Shown here: one piece after another, positions 45,652-55,814 of the stretch | How the letters are laid out: each line of letters opens with the position of its first letter | How positions within the stretch are numbered: the stretch's first letter is position 1 | NCBI GenBank assembly: GCA_020401865.1 | Contig: JADCAS010000003.1 | Coordinates: 77,000-140,999, forward strand | DNA length: 64,000 nt | Reading direction: 5' to 3' | Origin: Phenylobacterium sp. | GTDB lineage: Bacteria; Pseudomonadota; Alphaproteobacteria; Caulobacterales; Caulobacteraceae | Position numbers and translations under genes: made by a program | The notes under the pieces: generated by a model | The model's database searches: none | What the model was told of the DNA's origin: nothing | The model's input: the letters and a program-made list of their open reading frames with translations, nothing else

Positions 45652-46152
45652 ATGAGCCCCGCACCCCTCCGAATCCTCGGCCTTGACCCCGGCTTGCGTA
45701 AGACGGGCTGGGGCGTGATCCGGGTCGAGGGCAACCGGCTCTCCCACCTCGGGCACGGGGTGATCGCGCCGGACGAGAAGGCGCCCTTTTCCGAGCGGCT
45801 CCTGGCCCTGTTCGACGGGATCAGCGCCGTGGTCGCCGACTGGACGCCCGATGAGGCGGCCATCGAGGAGACCTTCATGAACACCAACGCCGCCTCGGCC
45901 CTCAAGCTGGGCCACGCCCGGGCGGCGGCGCTGCTGGCGCCGGCCAAGGCGGGCCTGCCGGTGGCGGAGTACGCCGCGCGCCTCGTCAAGAAGTCGGTGG
46001 TCGGCACAGGCGCGGCCGACAAGGACCAGGTGGCCTTCATGATCGCCCGCATCCTGCCCGGCTCGGCCGGCGCGTCCGCCGACGCCGCCGACGCCCTGGC
46101 CGTGGCCGTGGCCCACGCCCACGCCCGCACCCGGGGACGGTTGGCGGCATGA
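45652..46152 (+). CDS. ruvC: Holliday junction endonuclease RuvC
   Basis: This 166-residue resolvase cuts Holliday junctions symmetrically with RuvAB. The acidic active site is visible as Asp12 ([13 protein letters not shown]), the Glu in AIEETF and the terminal [12 protein letters not shown] cluster. The start ATG lies just after a LexA box. ruvA begins within its stop codon region (4-bp overlap), so ruvC, ruvA and ruvB form one unit. Confidence 0.97.
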   Translation: MSPAPLRILGLDPGLRKTGWGVIRVEGNRLSHLGHGVIAPDEKAPFSERLLALFDGISAVVADWTPDEAAIEETFMNTNAASALKLGHARAAALLAPAKAGLPVAEYAARLVKKSVVGTGAADKDQVAFMIARILPGSAGASADAADALAVAVAHAHARTRGRLAA

Positions 46153-46766
46153 TCGGTCGGCTGGCGGGCAGGGTCCTGGAGACCACGGAGGAAGAGGCCC
46201 TGATCGACGTGGGCGGGGTCGGCTGGGTCGTGCGCTGCGGCGCCCGCACCCTGTCGCGCCTGCCCGCCGCGGGCGAGGCGGTCGTCCTGCGGGTCGAGAC
46301 CCAGTGGTCGGAAAGCGCCGGCCCCCGTCTCTACGGCTTCCTCGACGCCGACGACCGCGCCGCCTTCGTCCTGCTCCAGTCCGTGCAGGGGGTCGGGCCC
46401 AAGGCGGCCCTGGCCGTGCTGGACGTCCTGACCCCCGCCGCCCTGGCCGAGGCCGTGGCCCGGGAGGACAAGGTCCAGGTGGGCCGGGCCAGCGGGGTGG
46501 GCCCCAAGCTGGCCCAGCGAATCCTGGTGGAGCTGAAGGGCAAGCCCATCGGCGCCGCCAGCTTCAGCACTTCCGGCGTCGCCGCCGCCCCGGCGCCCGG
46601 TCCCGCCCCGGTCTCCGCCGCCGGCGAGGCCGTCGCGGCCCTCATGGGCCTGGGTGTCGCCGAGATGCAGGCCCGCCGCCTGGTGGAGCAGGCCGCCGGC
46701 GCCCTCGGCCCCGACGCCGCCGTCTCCGACCTCGTCCGGGCCGGCCTGAAGGAGATGGGCCGGTGA
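46149..46766 (+). CDS. ruvA: Holliday junction branch migration protein RuvA
   Basis: This 205-residue junction-binding tetramer subunit has an N-terminal OB domain ([26 protein letters not shown]) and a middle helix-hairpin-helix domain ([14 protein letters not shown] and [17 protein letters not shown]). An Ala/Pro linker leads to the C-terminal RuvB-contact domain ([19 protein letters not shown]). It overlaps ruvC and ruvB by 4 bp each. Confidence 0.97.
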   Translation: MIGRLAGRVLETTEEEALIDVGGVGWVVRCGARTLSRLPAAGEAVVLRVETQWSESAGPRLYGFLDADDRAAFVLLQSVQGVGPKAALAVLDVLTPAALAEAVAREDKVQVGRASGVGPKLAQRILVELKGKPIGAASFSTSGVAAAPAPGPAPVSAAGEAVAALMGLGVAEMQARRLVEQAAGALGPDAAVSDLVRAGLKEMGR

Positions 46767-47809
46767 CCCGGCTGGTTTCCGGCGAACCCGGGCCGCCCGA
46801 GCCCGGCGACCGCGCCCTTCGCCCGCAGACCCTGTCGGAATTCGTCGGCCAGGCGGCGGCCAAGTCGAACCTGTCCATCTTCATCGACGCGGCCCGGGGC
46901 CGGGGCGAGGCCATGGACCATGTCCTGCTCTTCGGCCCGCCGGGCCTGGGCAAGACCACCCTGGCGCAGATCATCGCCCGGGAACTGGGGGTGAACTTCC
47001 GCGCCACCTCCGGCCCGGTGCTGGCCAAGGCGGGAGACCTGGCCGCCATCCTGACCAACCTCGAGCCCCGGGACGTCCTCTTCATCGACGAGATCCACCG
47101 GCTCGCCGCCCCCGTGGAGGAGATCCTCTACCCGGCCATGGAGGATCACGTCCTCGACCTGATGATCGGCGAGGGGCCCGCGGCCCGCTCGATCCGCATC
47201 GACCTCGCCCCCTTCACCCTGGTGGCGGCCACCACCCGGGCCGGCATGCTGGCCACCCCCCTTCGGGACCGCTTCGGCATCCCGATCCGGCTGGAGTTCT
47301 ATTCCGCGGAAGAGCTGCGGAAGGTGCTGGCCCATGCGGCGGGACGGCTGGGCCTGAACCTCACCGAAGACGGGGCCGGCGAGATCGCCGCCCGCGCCCG
47401 GGGTACGCCGCGCGTCGCCGGTCGCCTCCTGCGCCGGGTGCGCGACTTCGCCGAGGCCGAAGGCGCCGCCGCCATCGACAGGCCCGCCGCCGCCCGGGCC
47501 CTGGCCCGGCTGGAGGTGGATCCCGCCGGCCTGGACAGCCTGGACCGTCGCTACCTCCAGGCCCTGATCTCCAACTACGCCGGCGGGCCGGCGGGGCTGG
47601 AGACCCTGGCCTACGCCATCGCCGAGGCCCGCGACGCGGTCGAGGACGTCATCGAGCCCTACCTGCTCCAGCAGGGCTTCATCCAGCGCACGCCCCGGGG
47701 TCGGGTGGCCTGCGCCCGGGCCTATGAGCACCTGGGCCTGACGCCGCCGCCTTCGCCACCCGTCGCCGGCCAGGGGGGACTTTTTGACGGAGACGAGGAT
47801 GCCGGCTGA
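46763..47809 (+). CDS. ruvB: Holliday junction ATPase RuvB
   Basis: This 348-residue AAA+ motor drives branch migration. Walker A is GPPGLGKT (58-65), Walker B is LFIDEIHRL, the sensor is AATTRAGML and the arginine finger is in PLRDRFG. A C-terminal winged helix ([14 protein letters not shown]) follows. It starts at a GTG (46763) overlapping the ruvA stop as GTGA. The C-terminal tail after about 330 is Pro/Gly-rich. ybgC starts inside its last codons. Confidence 0.97.
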   Translation: MTRLVSGEPGPPEPGDRALRPQTLSEFVGQAAAKSNLSIFIDAARGRGEAMDHVLLFGPPGLGKTTLAQIIARELGVNFRATSGPVLAKAGDLAAILTNLEPRDVLFIDEIHRLAAPVEEILYPAMEDHVLDLMIGEGPAARSIRIDLAPFTLVAATTRAGMLATPLRDRFGIPIRLEFYSAEELRKVLAHAAGRLGLNLTEDGAGEIAARARGTPRVAGRLLRRVRDFAEAEGAAAIDRPAAARALARLEVDPAGLDSLDRRYLQALISNYAGGPAGLETLAYAIAEARDAVEDVIEPYLLQQGFIQRTPRGRVACARAYEHLGLTPPPSPPVAGQGGLFDGDEDAG

Positions 47810-48251
47810 CGAGAGGGACGCCCCGTCCAGCGGCCGATTCGAGGGCCGCGAGCACATCCTGCCCGTGCGCATCTACTACGAGGACACCGACTTCACCGGC
47901 GTCGTCTATCACGCCAACTACCTGCGCTTTTTCGAGCGGGGGCGCAGCGACGCCCTGCGGGCGGCGGGCGTGTCCCACTCCGATCTCCTGGTGGGTGAGC
48001 GCCCGTCGGCCTTCACCATTGTTCGCATGGAGATCGACTTCCGCCGCCCGGCGCGCATCGACGACGCCCTGGAGGTGCGCACCCTCTACGAACGGATCCG
48101 CGGGCCGCGCCTGTTCATCCGGCAGCGCATCCTGCGAGGCGCGGAGCTGGTGTGCGAAGCGCAGGTCGAGGCCGCCTGCATCGACCTGTCCGGGCGGCCA
48201 GCGCGCCCTTCACAGCTTCTGTTAACCAAACTGGCGCCCCTGTTCGAGTAA
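47799..48251 (+). CDS. ybgC: Tol-Pal-associated acyl-CoA thioesterase YbgC
   Basis: This 150-residue hot-dog-fold thioesterase has the catalytic Asp31 and His38 in [21 protein letters not shown]. The ATG at 47799, with GGAG six bases upstream, is preferred over a TTG at 47784. The gene overlaps the 3' end of ruvB. YbgC proteins hydrolyse acyl-CoA or acyl-ACP and are regularly the first gene of the tol-pal cluster, though their link to envelope function is not fully understood. Confidence 0.93.
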   Translation: MPADERDAPSSGRFEGREHILPVRIYYEDTDFTGVVYHANYLRFFERGRSDALRAAGVSHSDLLVGERPSAFTIVRMEIDFRRPARIDDALEVRTLYERIRGPRLFIRQRILRGAELVCEAQVEAACIDLSGRPARPSQLLLTKLAPLFE

Positions 48252-48335
48252 CAAAGGCCCCAACTTCGCCATGCTCGCGGGTCAAGGTGCCGGATCTGCG
48301 CATATGGCCTGACAGGATACGAGCCCGGAGAGACC

Positions 48336-49037
48336 ATGGAGCCCGCCGCCATCACGCCGGAGACCTTTTCCTTCGTCGCTCTCTTCGCGCGGGCCGACTG
48401 GGTAGGAAAGGCGGTGATGATCTTCCTGGGCCTCGCATCGCTGGCCTCCTGGGGCGTCATCATCGACAAGGCGGTCCGGCTGTGGGGCCTGAACCGGGCG
48501 GCCGACGCCTTCGAGGCGGAGGCCGCCTCGGGCCGGAGCCTGGAGGATATTGCCCTCGAGGCCGGCGATAATCCCCCCCACGCCCTGCACCGCATGCTCC
48601 AGGCGGCGCTCTTCGAGTGGCGCGAGGCCCGCGCGCGGGGGCCTGTGTCCGAAGGCCAGGCCGCCTTCCTGGTCCAGCGGATCGACCGGGTGCTGGACGC
48701 GGCCATCGCAAGGGAATCCCTGAGGGTCGAGACGGGCCTGTCCTCCCTGGCCATCGTGGCCACGGCCTCACCCTTCGTCGGCCTGTTCGGCACGGTCTGG
48801 GGGATCATGCACAGCTTCCAGGCCATCGCCCTGCAGAAGAACACCAACCTCGCCGTGGTGGCCCCCAGTATCGCCGAGGCCCTCTTCGCAACGGCCCTGG
48901 GCCTGATCGCCGCGATTCCGGCCTACATCGCCTTCAACCACTTCTCGACGGCGGTCAGCCGCTACGCCGCCCGGCTGGAGGGCTTCGCGGACGATCTGTC
49001 CACCGCGGTCCAGCGCCGGTTGGCCTCGAAGGTCTGA
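48336..49037 (+). CDS. tolQ: Tol-Pal system protein TolQ
   Basis: This 233-residue inner-membrane protein of the ExbB/TolQ family forms the proton channel that energises TolA with TolR. Three membrane helices are visible: near residues 25-45, 138-162 and 175-198. The conserved ASPFVGLFGTVWGIMHSF lies in the second and ALGLIAAIPAYIAFN in the third. It is preceded by GGAGAG and followed three bases later by tolR. Confidence 0.96.
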   Translation: MEPAAITPETFSFVALFARADWVGKAVMIFLGLASLASWGVIIDKAVRLWGLNRAADAFEAEAASGRSLEDIALEAGDNPPHALHRMLQAALFEWREARARGPVSEGQAAFLVQRIDRVLDAAIARESLRVETGLSSLAIVATASPFVGLFGTVWGIMHSFQAIALQKNTNLAVVAPSIAEALFATALGLIAAIPAYIAFNHFSTAVSRYAARLEGFADDLSTAVQRRLASKV

Positions 49038-49040
49038 GAC

Positions 49041-49562
49041 ATGGCCCTGTCCGCACATGACGCCTTTTCCGGGGCCGGTGGTGGCGGACGTCGGCGGCGC
49101 TATGGCCGCAGCCGCCGCTCGGCCCTGTCGGAGATCAACGTGACGCCCCTGGTGGACGTCATGCTGGTTCTCCTCATCATCTTCATGATCTCGGCCCCCC
49201 TGCTGACCGCCGGCGTCCCCCTGGAGCTGCCCAGGACAGAGGCCGGGGCTATCCAGGAGACCGAGGGGCCCCTGGCCATCTCCATCCGGGCCGATGGCGC
49301 CGTCTTTGTCCAGGACCGGCAGACGCCCTTCGAGGCCCTCGGGCCGGCCCTCGCCGCCGCCGCAGCAGACAACCCCGAACGCGCGGTCTTCGTGCGGGCT
49401 GACGGACGCGCCGCCTATGCCGACGTGGCCCGGGTCATGGCCGCCCTCTCGGTGCGGGGCTTCACCCGCGTCAACCTGATCACCGATACAGGCGGTCCCG
49501 CCGCCGGGCCGGCGCCGGAACCCGCCCTTCTTCCCGCCCCCGAAGGGGTCTCGCCGCCGTGA
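49041..49562 (+). CDS. tolR: Tol-Pal system protein TolR
   Basis: This 173-residue ExbD/TolR protein has a single N-terminal membrane helix. The essential Asp lies in INVTPLVDVMLVLLIIFMISAP and couples proton flow to TolA. A periplasmic domain and a Pro/Ala-rich tail follow. The N-terminus is Gly/Arg-rich (GGGGRRRRYGRSRRS). The stop overlaps the tolA GTG (GTGA). Confidence 0.95.
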   Translation: MALSAHDAFSGAGGGGRRRRYGRSRRSALSEINVTPLVDVMLVLLIIFMISAPLLTAGVPLELPRTEAGAIQETEGPLAISIRADGAVFVQDRQTPFEALGPALAAAAADNPERAVFVRADGRAAYADVARVMAALSVRGFTRVNLITDTGGPAAGPAPEPALLPAPEGVSPP

Positions 49563-50344
49563 CTCTGACGTCGCGGATCAGCCCGGCCTTCCTGGCGTCC
49601 GGCCTCCTGCACCTGGCCGTCCTGGCCGCCCTGGTGCTGGTCCGGGCGCCTGCAGGGGACCCGGCCGGCGAAGGACCGCCGGTCGCCGTGCGCCTTGTCA
49701 CGTCCGGTGACTTCGCGGCGGCGCAGGCGGATTCGGTCCCGGCGGCGGACGCCGCCCCGGCGGCGCCTTCGACGCCGGTCCCGGCCGAACCGGAGCCTGC
49801 GCCCGTTCCGCCCCCGCCTCCTGCGCCGACGCCGACCCCGCCCAAGCCTCAGCCTGTCCAGAAGAGCCCCCCAACACTGGTCCCTCGATCTGTGGCGACG
49901 TCTGCAGCGGCCCCGGCCCGCCCGCCTGCACCTGCAAAGAGAGCCTCCGGCGGTCTCGACCTGGACGCCCTGGCGGGCCAGGTGGCGCGGCTGGGCGGAT
50001 CGCGCCCGGGGCCCGCCGTCCCGGCCGGCGGCGCCACAAGCGGGCCCAGCGCCGCGGCCCTGGCCGGCCTTCAGGATCAGCTCCAGAGACGCTGGACCCC
50101 GAACTGCGAGGTGGAGGGCGGCCGGGATGTCCGGGTACGGGTCAGCTTCGGGCTGTCGCCGGGCGGCGACCTCGCCGGTCCCGTCGAGGCCGGCGGCCTG
50201 GAGCGGTCCGACAACGCCGTGGTCCGGGCGGCGGCCGAGCGGGCCATCCGGGCCGTACTCCAGGCGGCCCCCTTTCCCGCGCTGGCCAGCCCTGCTGGCC
50301 AGCGAATCGCCGTCAACTTCAACGCCCGGGAGGCCTGTTCATGA
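49559..50344 (+). CDS. tolA: TolA / TonB-type energy transducer
   Basis: This 261-residue protein has one membrane helix (about 12-28), a long Pro/Ala-rich periplasmic spacer (about 55-125) and a C-terminal TolA domain (about 165-261, with [19 protein letters not shown]). It transmits inner-membrane proton energy to Pal and TolB. It is short for TolA, but gene order makes the identity secure. It starts at GTG 49559 inside the tolR stop and ends overlapping tolB. Confidence 0.92.
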   Translation: MTLTSRISPAFLASGLLHLAVLAALVLVRAPAGDPAGEGPPVAVRLVTSGDFAAAQADSVPAADAAPAAPSTPVPAEPEPAPVPPPPPAPTPTPPKPQPVQKSPPTLVPRSVATSAAAPARPPAPAKRASGGLDLDALAGQVARLGGSRPGPAVPAGGATSGPSAAALAGLQDQLQRRWTPNCEVEGGRDVRVRVSFGLSPGGDLAGPVEAGGLERSDNAVVRAAAERAIRAVLQAAPFPALASPAGQRIAVNFNAREACS

Positions 50345-51630
50345 GGATGTCCGCTGCAGCCCTGTTAATCGCCTGCCTGGTCCTTGCGGGTCTGTCGGGC
50401 GCCCCGTCGCCGGCCAGGGCGGAGATCGAGGTGGACGTCAACAGGGGCGATATCCGACCCCTTCCCCTCTCCATCCCCGACTTCAGCGGCGACCGCGGCG
50501 GCGACATCGCCCGGGTCATCTCTGACAATCTCGGACGCTCGGGCCTCTTCGCCCCTATCGACTCCGGCGGCCGGACGGCGGAGGTGTCGACCGAGCCGGA
50601 CTTCGCGGTCTGGAAGTCCCTGGGGGCTCAGGCCCTGTTGAACGGGCAGGTCAACCTGGTGGATGGACGCCTGCAAGTGGACTTCCGCCTGTGGGACACC
50701 TTCGCCGGCCAGCAGCTTCTGGGACTGCAGTTCACCTCCACCCCCGAGAACTGGCGCCGGGTGGCGCACAAGATCTCGGACGCTGTCTACGAACGTCTGA
50801 CGGGCGAGAAGGGCTATTTCGACAGCCGGGTGGTTTTCGTTTCGGAGTCGGGCGGACGGCTGAATCGCACCCTCCGGCTGGCGGTGATGGACCAGGACGG
50901 CGCCAATCCCAGCTATCTGACGGATGGCTCGGAGATCGCACTTTCGCCGCGATTCTCGGCTTCGAGCCAGGAAATCACCTACATGTCCCTGCGGCCGAGC
51001 GGCTCGACGGTCTACCTGCTCAACCTGGAAACCGGACGGCGCGAAAGTCTGGGCCAGTTCCAGGGCATGGTTTTCGCCCCCCGCTTCTCGCCCGACGGCG
51101 CCCAGGTCGCCTTCGCCGTGGAGCGCAATGGAAACTCAGACATCTGGATCATGAACCTGGTCAACCGGCAGAGCCGGCGGCTGACCTCGGATCCGGCCAT
51201 CGACACCTCTCCCGCCTTCTCACCGGATGGGAGCAAGGTGGTCTTCAACTCCGACAGGGGGGGGTCCCCGCAGCTCTATGTGATGGACGCTTCAGGCGGT
51301 GGAGCCCGGCGGATCTCCTTCGGAGAGGGGCGCTACACGTCCCCCGTATGGAGCCCGAATGGGGACCACATCGCCTTTACACGCCAGAGTGGCGGCAAGT
51401 TCCACATCGGCGTCATGCGGCCGGACGGATCGGACGAGCGCACCCTGACCTCAAGTTATATGGACGAGGGTCCGACCTGGGCGCCAAACAGCCGGGTCCT
51501 TTTGTTCAGCCGCCAGGAGGCCGGAGGTGAGCCACGGCTCTGGACCGTGGATGTCACAGGCCGCATTCTGAAGCCGGCTCCCTATTCCAGCGGGGCCTCG
51601 GACCCGGCCTGGTCGCCCTTGATCAACTGA
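50341..51630 (+). CDS. tolB: Tol-Pal system beta-propeller protein TolB
   Basis: This 429-residue periplasmic protein has a signal peptide (ending APSPARA), an N-terminal alpha/beta domain (about 27-160) and a six-bladed propeller built of repeats such as [21 protein letters not shown] and [16 protein letters not shown]. It binds Pal and is regulated by TolA. The ATG overlaps the tolA stop by 4 bp. Length is typical. Confidence 0.97.
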   Translation: MRMSAAALLIACLVLAGLSGAPSPARAEIEVDVNRGDIRPLPLSIPDFSGDRGGDIARVISDNLGRSGLFAPIDSGGRTAEVSTEPDFAVWKSLGAQALLNGQVNLVDGRLQVDFRLWDTFAGQQLLGLQFTSTPENWRRVAHKISDAVYERLTGEKGYFDSRVVFVSESGGRLNRTLRLAVMDQDGANPSYLTDGSEIALSPRFSASSQEITYMSLRPSGSTVYLLNLETGRRESLGQFQGMVFAPRFSPDGAQVAFAVERNGNSDIWIMNLVNRQSRRLTSDPAIDTSPAFSPDGSKVVFNSDRGGSPQLYVMDASGGGARRISFGEGRYTSPVWSPNGDHIAFTRQSGGKFHIGVMRPDGSDERTLTSSYMDEGPTWAPNSRVLLFSRQEAGGEPRLWTVDVTGRILKPAPYSSGASDPAWSPLIN

Positions 51631-51648
51631 CGACATGAGGACTCCCGA

Positions 51649-52212
51649 ATGACCCGTAAATCCACCCTCCGGTGGCTCCCCCTCCTCTCCGCCGCCGCCA
51701 TCCTGGGGGCCTGCCAGACGACGCCGAAGCCGGCGACCGAAGCCCCGAAGACGTCTGAGGCCGCATCCCCGGCGGACTCTGCGAGCGGAGCCGGTTCAGT
51801 TCAGCCCGTCCGCCGCCCGGCGCCGGTCACCGGAACCCCCCTTCCAGGGACGGTCCAGGATTTTGTGATCAACGTTTCCGACCGGGTCTTCTTCGACGTC
51901 GACCAGTACGATGTCCGAGAAGACGCCGCCGTCATCCTCGAGCGCCAGGCCGCCTGGCTGAAACGCTACCCGGCCGTCCAGGTCCGGATCGAAGGCAATG
52001 CCGACGAGCGCGGCACCCGGGAGTACAACATCGCCCTCGGTTCACGCCGGGCCAGCGCGGTGCGGGACTATCTCGTGGGTCTCGGCGTGTCACCGTCCCG
52101 CATCTCGACGGTATCCTTTGGCAAGGAGCGTCCCATCGATCCCGGCGCCGATGACGAGGCCTTCCGTCGTAACCGCAACGCGCACACCGCCATCGTCAGC
52201 GGGGCCCGATAG
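51649..52212 (+). CDS. pal: peptidoglycan-associated lipoprotein Pal
   Basis: This 187-residue lipoprotein has a lipobox ILGAC with Cys22 as lipidation site, a Ser/Ala/Pro-rich linker and an OmpA-like domain (about 75-187). The domain includes FFDVDQYDV and the peptidoglycan-binding EGNADERGTREYNIALGSRRA. It anchors the outer membrane to the cell wall and recruits TolB during division. It lies 18 bases after tolB. Confidence 0.97.
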   Translation: MTRKSTLRWLPLLSAAAILGACQTTPKPATEAPKTSEAASPADSASGAGSVQPVRRPAPVTGTPLPGTVQDFVINVSDRVFFDVDQYDVREDAAVILERQAAWLKRYPAVQVRIEGNADERGTREYNIALGSRRASAVRDYLVGLGVSPSRISTVSFGKERPIDPGADDEAFRRNRNAHTAIVSGAR

Positions 52213-52216
52213 GTTC

Positions 52217-53053
52217 ATGAAGGCAGGGCCAGCCCCCTTGTTCCGGTCCCGCCTGGCGGCCCTGGCCCTGGGCCTCGCCCTTGCGGGAACAGGAGGCGCC
52301 CTGGCCGCCCCGGCGCCGCAGGAGGACCCAAAGGAGGTCCGGCTCCGGGAGCTCTCCGACCGGGTCGCCGACCTTGAGCGCGCCCTGCAGGGGCTCAACG
52401 CCCAGCTCGAGACCACGGCCCGTGCCGCCGACCTGGCGCGGGGCGACGTGGACCGACTCCAGGAGAGGGTCCGGACCCTGGAGGGCGCCCGACCCGCCGC
52501 CGCGGGGACGACCGCCGCCCCGGCCACGCCGGCGCCGACCCCCTCGAGCGCCCTTGTCCCAGCGGCGTCGGCCCCTCCGCCTCCAGTCCCTGCGGCGCAA
52601 GCCGCTGTGCCGCCGACCGCTGTGCCTTCGGCCCCTGCGCCAGCCCCCACTTCGGCGTCGGTGGCGACGGCCGAAGACGGACTGACACGGGGCCGCAAGC
52701 AGCTTCAGGGCGGGGATGCGGCGGGCGCCGAGGCCACCCTCACAACCTGGCTAGCCGCCTCGCCGGGCGATCCCCGGGCGGCGGAAGGGACCTACCTTCG
52801 GGGCCGCGCCCGGGCCCTGCAGTCGGCCTGGCCGGATGCAGCGGCGGACTACATCGCCGCCCTCAAGGGATGGCCGGCGACCTGGTGGGGCCCGGACGCC
52901 GTCGTCGAACTGGCCCGCAGCCTGGCGCGCCTGGGCAAGACTGCGGAGTCCTGCCAGGCCCTGACGGAACTTGGCGTCCGCTATCCCGCCGCCTCCGAAG
53001 GCGCCCGCAAGCGCGCCGCAGCGGTCGGCGTCCAGGCCCGGTGCGGGGCCTGA
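52217..53053 (+). CDS. cpoB: CpoB/YbgF cell-division coordinator
   Basis: This 278-residue periplasmic protein has a signal peptide (ending GALAAP), a coiled-coil oligomerisation segment (about 36-95, with SDRVADLERALQGLNAQLE) and a long Ala/Pro linker (about 97-150). The C-terminal TPR region holds GRKQLQGGDAAGAEATLTTW. It couples Tol activity with PBP1B/LpoB function in E. coli. Its stop lies inside the apparent start of tilS, consistent with operon expression. Confidence 0.92.
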   Translation: MKAGPAPLFRSRLAALALGLALAGTGGALAAPAPQEDPKEVRLRELSDRVADLERALQGLNAQLETTARAADLARGDVDRLQERVRTLEGARPAAAGTTAAPATPAPTPSSALVPAASAPPPPVPAAQAAVPPTAVPSAPAPAPTSASVATAEDGLTRGRKQLQGGDAAGAEATLTTWLAASPGDPRAAEGTYLRGRARALQSAWPDAAADYIAALKGWPATWWGPDAVVELARSLARLGKTAESCQALTELGVRYPAASEGARKRAAAVGVQARCGA

Positions 53054-54339
53054 GCCCGCCGATCGAGGTTGAGGTGAAGGCGCGGCTGGACGCCCGCCTG
53101 GACGCTGACGCCCGCTCGCCCCTCGCCGTGGCCCTGTCAGGCGGCGGGGACTCCCTGGCCCTGACCCTGATGGCGGCAAGATGGGCCAAGGCGCATTCCC
53201 GCCCGCTTCTGGTCCTGACGGTCGACCATGGCCTCCAGCCGGCCAGCGCGGCCTGGACCCAGGCCTGCGCCAGGGCCGCGGACCGGATCGGCGCCCGCTT
53301 CCGGGGTCTCACCTGGACCGACCCCAGGCCCTCCGGCGGCCTGCCGGCAGCGGCGCGGGCGGTCCGGCATAGACTGCTCGCGCAGGCCGCCCGCGAGGCC
53401 GGGGCCCGGATCATTCTGCTGGGTCACACCCTCGATGACATCGCCGAGGCCCGAGCCATGAGGGCCGCCGGGTCCACCACCCCTTCCCCGCGGGAGTGGG
53501 CGCCGTCGCCCGCCTGGCCGGAAGGGCTGGACGTCTTCCTGCTGCGTCCCCTGCTGGGGATTCGCCGGGAGGCCCTGCGGGAGTGGCTCCGCGCCCGGGG
53601 CGAAACCTGGATCGAGGATCCGGCCAACACCAATCCCCGGTTCGCCCGCAGCCGGGCGCGGGCCGCCCTGGCGGAGCCTGGTGGCACCGACCCGGAGGCC
53701 TGCGCCCCGGGGACCGACCCGCCTCCTTTGGCGGATCTGGCCCTGCAGGTCGTGGCCCGTCCCTTCGGCCTACAGATCGCCCGTCAGGCCCTGCGGGAAG
53801 CGGATCCAGCGGCCGCTCGGCGGTTCGTGGCCGCCGCCTGCCTCTCGGCGGCCGGAGGCGTGCGCCCGCCCCGGGGCGGGGCGCTGGACAGGCTGGTCGA
53901 GCACCTGGCCGGACCGGAGGCGGTTCGCGCCACCCTGGCCGGCGCCCTCGTCCTTTCAGACGCCGGCGGCGTGACCTTCGGCCGGACGGCGGGGGAGATG
54001 CAGCGACAAGGCGTCGAGGACCTCTGGTTGCCGGCGGGTGGGGACGGGATCTTCGACGGACGTTTCCGGATCGAGACGACGTCCCCTGCCCGGATCAGGC
54101 CCCTGGAAGGCAGACTTTCAAGGCTGTCGACGGTGGACAGGGCCGCGCTGTCGTCAGTCCCGCCGGCCCTGCGCGGCGGCCTGCCGGGGGTCGAAACCGG
54201 AAGCGCGTTTCACCTGGCCGGGACTCCGGGGTCCGGGGTCCGGGTCCGTCCCCTGGCGCGGAGTCGGCTGCTCGCCGCCTGCGACGTGGCGACGGACGAA
54301 GCGACCGCGGCGGCACTCAGCCTTGAGAGCTCAGGCTGA
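53041..54339 (+). CDS. tilS: tRNA(Ile)-lysidine synthetase TilS
   Basis: This enzyme of about 432 residues converts the wobble C34 of tRNA-Ile(CAU) to lysidine using ATP. The N-terminal PP-loop is LSGGGDS (32-38), and VDHGLQPASAAW and LLGHTLDDIAEA follow as in the family. The GTG at 53041 overlaps cpoB; a GTG at 53074 with GAGG upstream is an alternative. Its last 23 bases overlap the convergent alpha/beta hydrolase gene. The C-terminal domain is poorly conserved. TilS is normally essential. Confidence 0.92.
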   Translation: MRGLSPPIEVEVKARLDARLDADARSPLAVALSGGGDSLALTLMAARWAKAHSRPLLVLTVDHGLQPASAAWTQACARAADRIGARFRGLTWTDPRPSGGLPAAARAVRHRLLAQAAREAGARIILLGHTLDDIAEARAMRAAGSTTPSPREWAPSPAWPEGLDVFLLRPLLGIRREALREWLRARGETWIEDPANTNPRFARSRARAALAEPGGTDPEACAPGTDPPPLADLALQVVARPFGLQIARQALREADPAAARRFVAAACLSAAGGVRPPRGGALDRLVEHLAGPEAVRATLAGALVLSDAGGVTFGRTAGEMQRQGVEDLWLPAGGDGIFDGRFRIETTSPARIRPLEGRLSRLSTVDRAALSSVPPALRGGLPGVETGSAFHLAGTPGSGVRVRPLARSRLLAACDVATDEATAAALSLESSG

Positions 54340-55201
54340 CCTCGAGGACATGCGTAATCCCCCGGACAACCCTGGAGGCGTAACGGGGCCCCAGCAGGCT
54401 GGCATGTCGGGCGCCCTCGACCCGGTCCACATGACCCGCCCGGGAGGCCAGGGCGGGCGCATTCTGGATCGCCTGGAGATCCCCGGGGAGGGGTACGGCC
54501 CCGGCGGTCACCACAGCGACAGGCAGGTCCGGATCAAAGGGACCTTCGATGCGTCCCTGAGCGGCGGTCTCAAGCCACTGCTGCACCTCCCGGGCGGAGG
54601 CCCGGGCGTGGGAGCCCGAGGCGTAGATCCGGCGCTTCTCGCGGGAGATCTCCGGCGGCAGGCCGATCCGGTCGCCAGCCACCAGTGACCAGGGCTGCAT
54701 GACGCCGAGGTCGGCGACCCTGTCGAGAAGGAACATGGCGCGACGAAAACCGTCGATCATCCGGGCGGCGGCGGGATGGTCCACGGCCTCGGGTGTGACG
54801 GCGTCCACCAGGACCAGCCCGACCAGCCGGTCCCGAACCCGTGGCGCGAGGACTCTCAGGAAGAGTCCGGCCATGGAGTGGCCGGCGAGGACCAACGGCG
54901 CAGGGTCCTCCAGGCGCCCCAGCATCGCCTCGAGGTCATCGGCGATAGCGCGTCCATCCCGGGGATCAGGGCCCGGATCGGACAGGCCCAGGCCGGCCCG
55001 GTCGTAGGCCAGGCTGCGGATGCCGAGGCCCGCGAGCGCCTCCTGGACCCTGTGCCAGTCAGCGGCGCAACCGAAGGCCCCGCACTCCATCACGACAAGG
55101 GGGCCGCCTTCCGACGGCCCGGCCCGGACCGCTCGCAGGCGGCGGCCGCCTATGTCCACCCACTCGCCCCGGGAGGGACCCGACATGGCGCCCACAGTCA
55201 T
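54317..55201 (-). CDS. alpha/beta hydrolase
   Basis: This 294-residue hydrolase has an intact triad: nucleophile in AGHSMAG, the acid likely after VAVVTAG, and the His in EGARHASLLG. The N-terminal ECGAFGCAADWH carries an oxyanion-hole-like loop. It has no signal peptide. The start at 55201 has GAGGA upstream, and a second ATG at 55186 is possible. It is read against tilS, with coding ends overlapping by 23 bases. Substrate is unknown. Confidence 0.88.
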   Translation of the reverse strand: MTVGAMSGPSRGEWVDIGGRRLRAVRAGPSEGGPLVVMECGAFGCAADWHRVQEALAGLGIRSLAYDRAGLGLSDPGPDPRDGRAIADDLEAMLGRLEDPAPLVLAGHSMAGLFLRVLAPRVRDRLVGLVLVDAVTPEAVDHPAAARMIDGFRRAMFLLDRVADLGVMQPWSLVAGDRIGLPPEISREKRRIYASGSHARASAREVQQWLETAAQGRIEGPFDPDLPVAVVTAGAVPLPGDLQAIQNAPALASRAGHVDRVEGARHASLLGPRYASRVVRGITHVLEVSLSSQG

Positions 55202-55229
55202 GACAGGGTCCTCGTCGCCCTTCGGCGGG

Positions 55230-55730
55230 CTACTTCCAGGTGTAGGTGACCGGCGAACTGGCGGGCCCGAAAGCGATTTCTACCGAGGTCACGGCCTTGG
55301 CGCCCGGCGGCGGCTGGAACACAGCACGGGTGGCCTCGGGGCGCACGGACATGGGCGGGGCCCCATCGAAGGAGACCTTTACTTCCCGGACCGCCTCTTC
55401 GGGCGCCTTCAGAATGTCGGGCCTGGCCGATTCGCCGGGCGACTCGTTGCTGATCTGGAAGAACCGCTTGGTCTGGCTCTTGCCAGCGAACCAGACAATC
55501 TTGACGCCATCGCCCGTCACCCACCAGCTGGGAGTCAGGGCCACCTGGGCCGTATAGGTCGTCTCCCCCGACCCCACCAGGACCCGGGCGGACCGGGCCT
55601 CCAGGACACCGTTGGAGTTGGCTTCGAGGGGAATCGAGAAGACCGCCGGGGCGGCGGGTTCCTGCGGGCCGGAACAGGCTGAAATCAGGAGAACCGAAGC
55701 GAGCAACAGCCCGCTGATAGAAATGCGCAT
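55230..55730 (-). CDS. hypothetical lipoprotein, 166 aa
   Basis: The sequence has a clear lipoprotein signal (MRISISGLLLASVLLISAC, Cys19), then SGPQEPAAPAVFSIPLEANSN and a beta-rich C-terminal domain ending SSPVTYTWK. The strand pattern suggests a small immunoglobulin-like or beta-sandwich fold, but this is by eye. I do not recognise the family. It lies 28 bases upstream of the hydrolase on the same strand, so cotranscription is possible. Confidence 0.75.
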   Translation of the reverse strand: MRISISGLLLASVLLISACSGPQEPAAPAVFSIPLEANSNGVLEARSARVLVGSGETTYTAQVALTPSWWVTGDGVKIVWFAGKSQTKRFFQISNESPGESARPDILKAPEEAVREVKVSFDGAPPMSVRPEATRAVFQPPPGAKAVTSVEIAFGPASSPVTYTWK

Positions 55731-55814
55731 GGCTTGCCTCCCTGGTTATTCGGGAGAGCATGTACCCGCCGGGCCTGTCCGGCAAGTCGCAGATCGGGTC
55801 TGGAGTCCAGGAGA

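Noticed and set aside
52870-53040. An upstream extension of TilS into cpoB
   Set aside because: The frame stays open but would overlap cpoB by over 170 bases, with no conserved residues before the PP-loop region.
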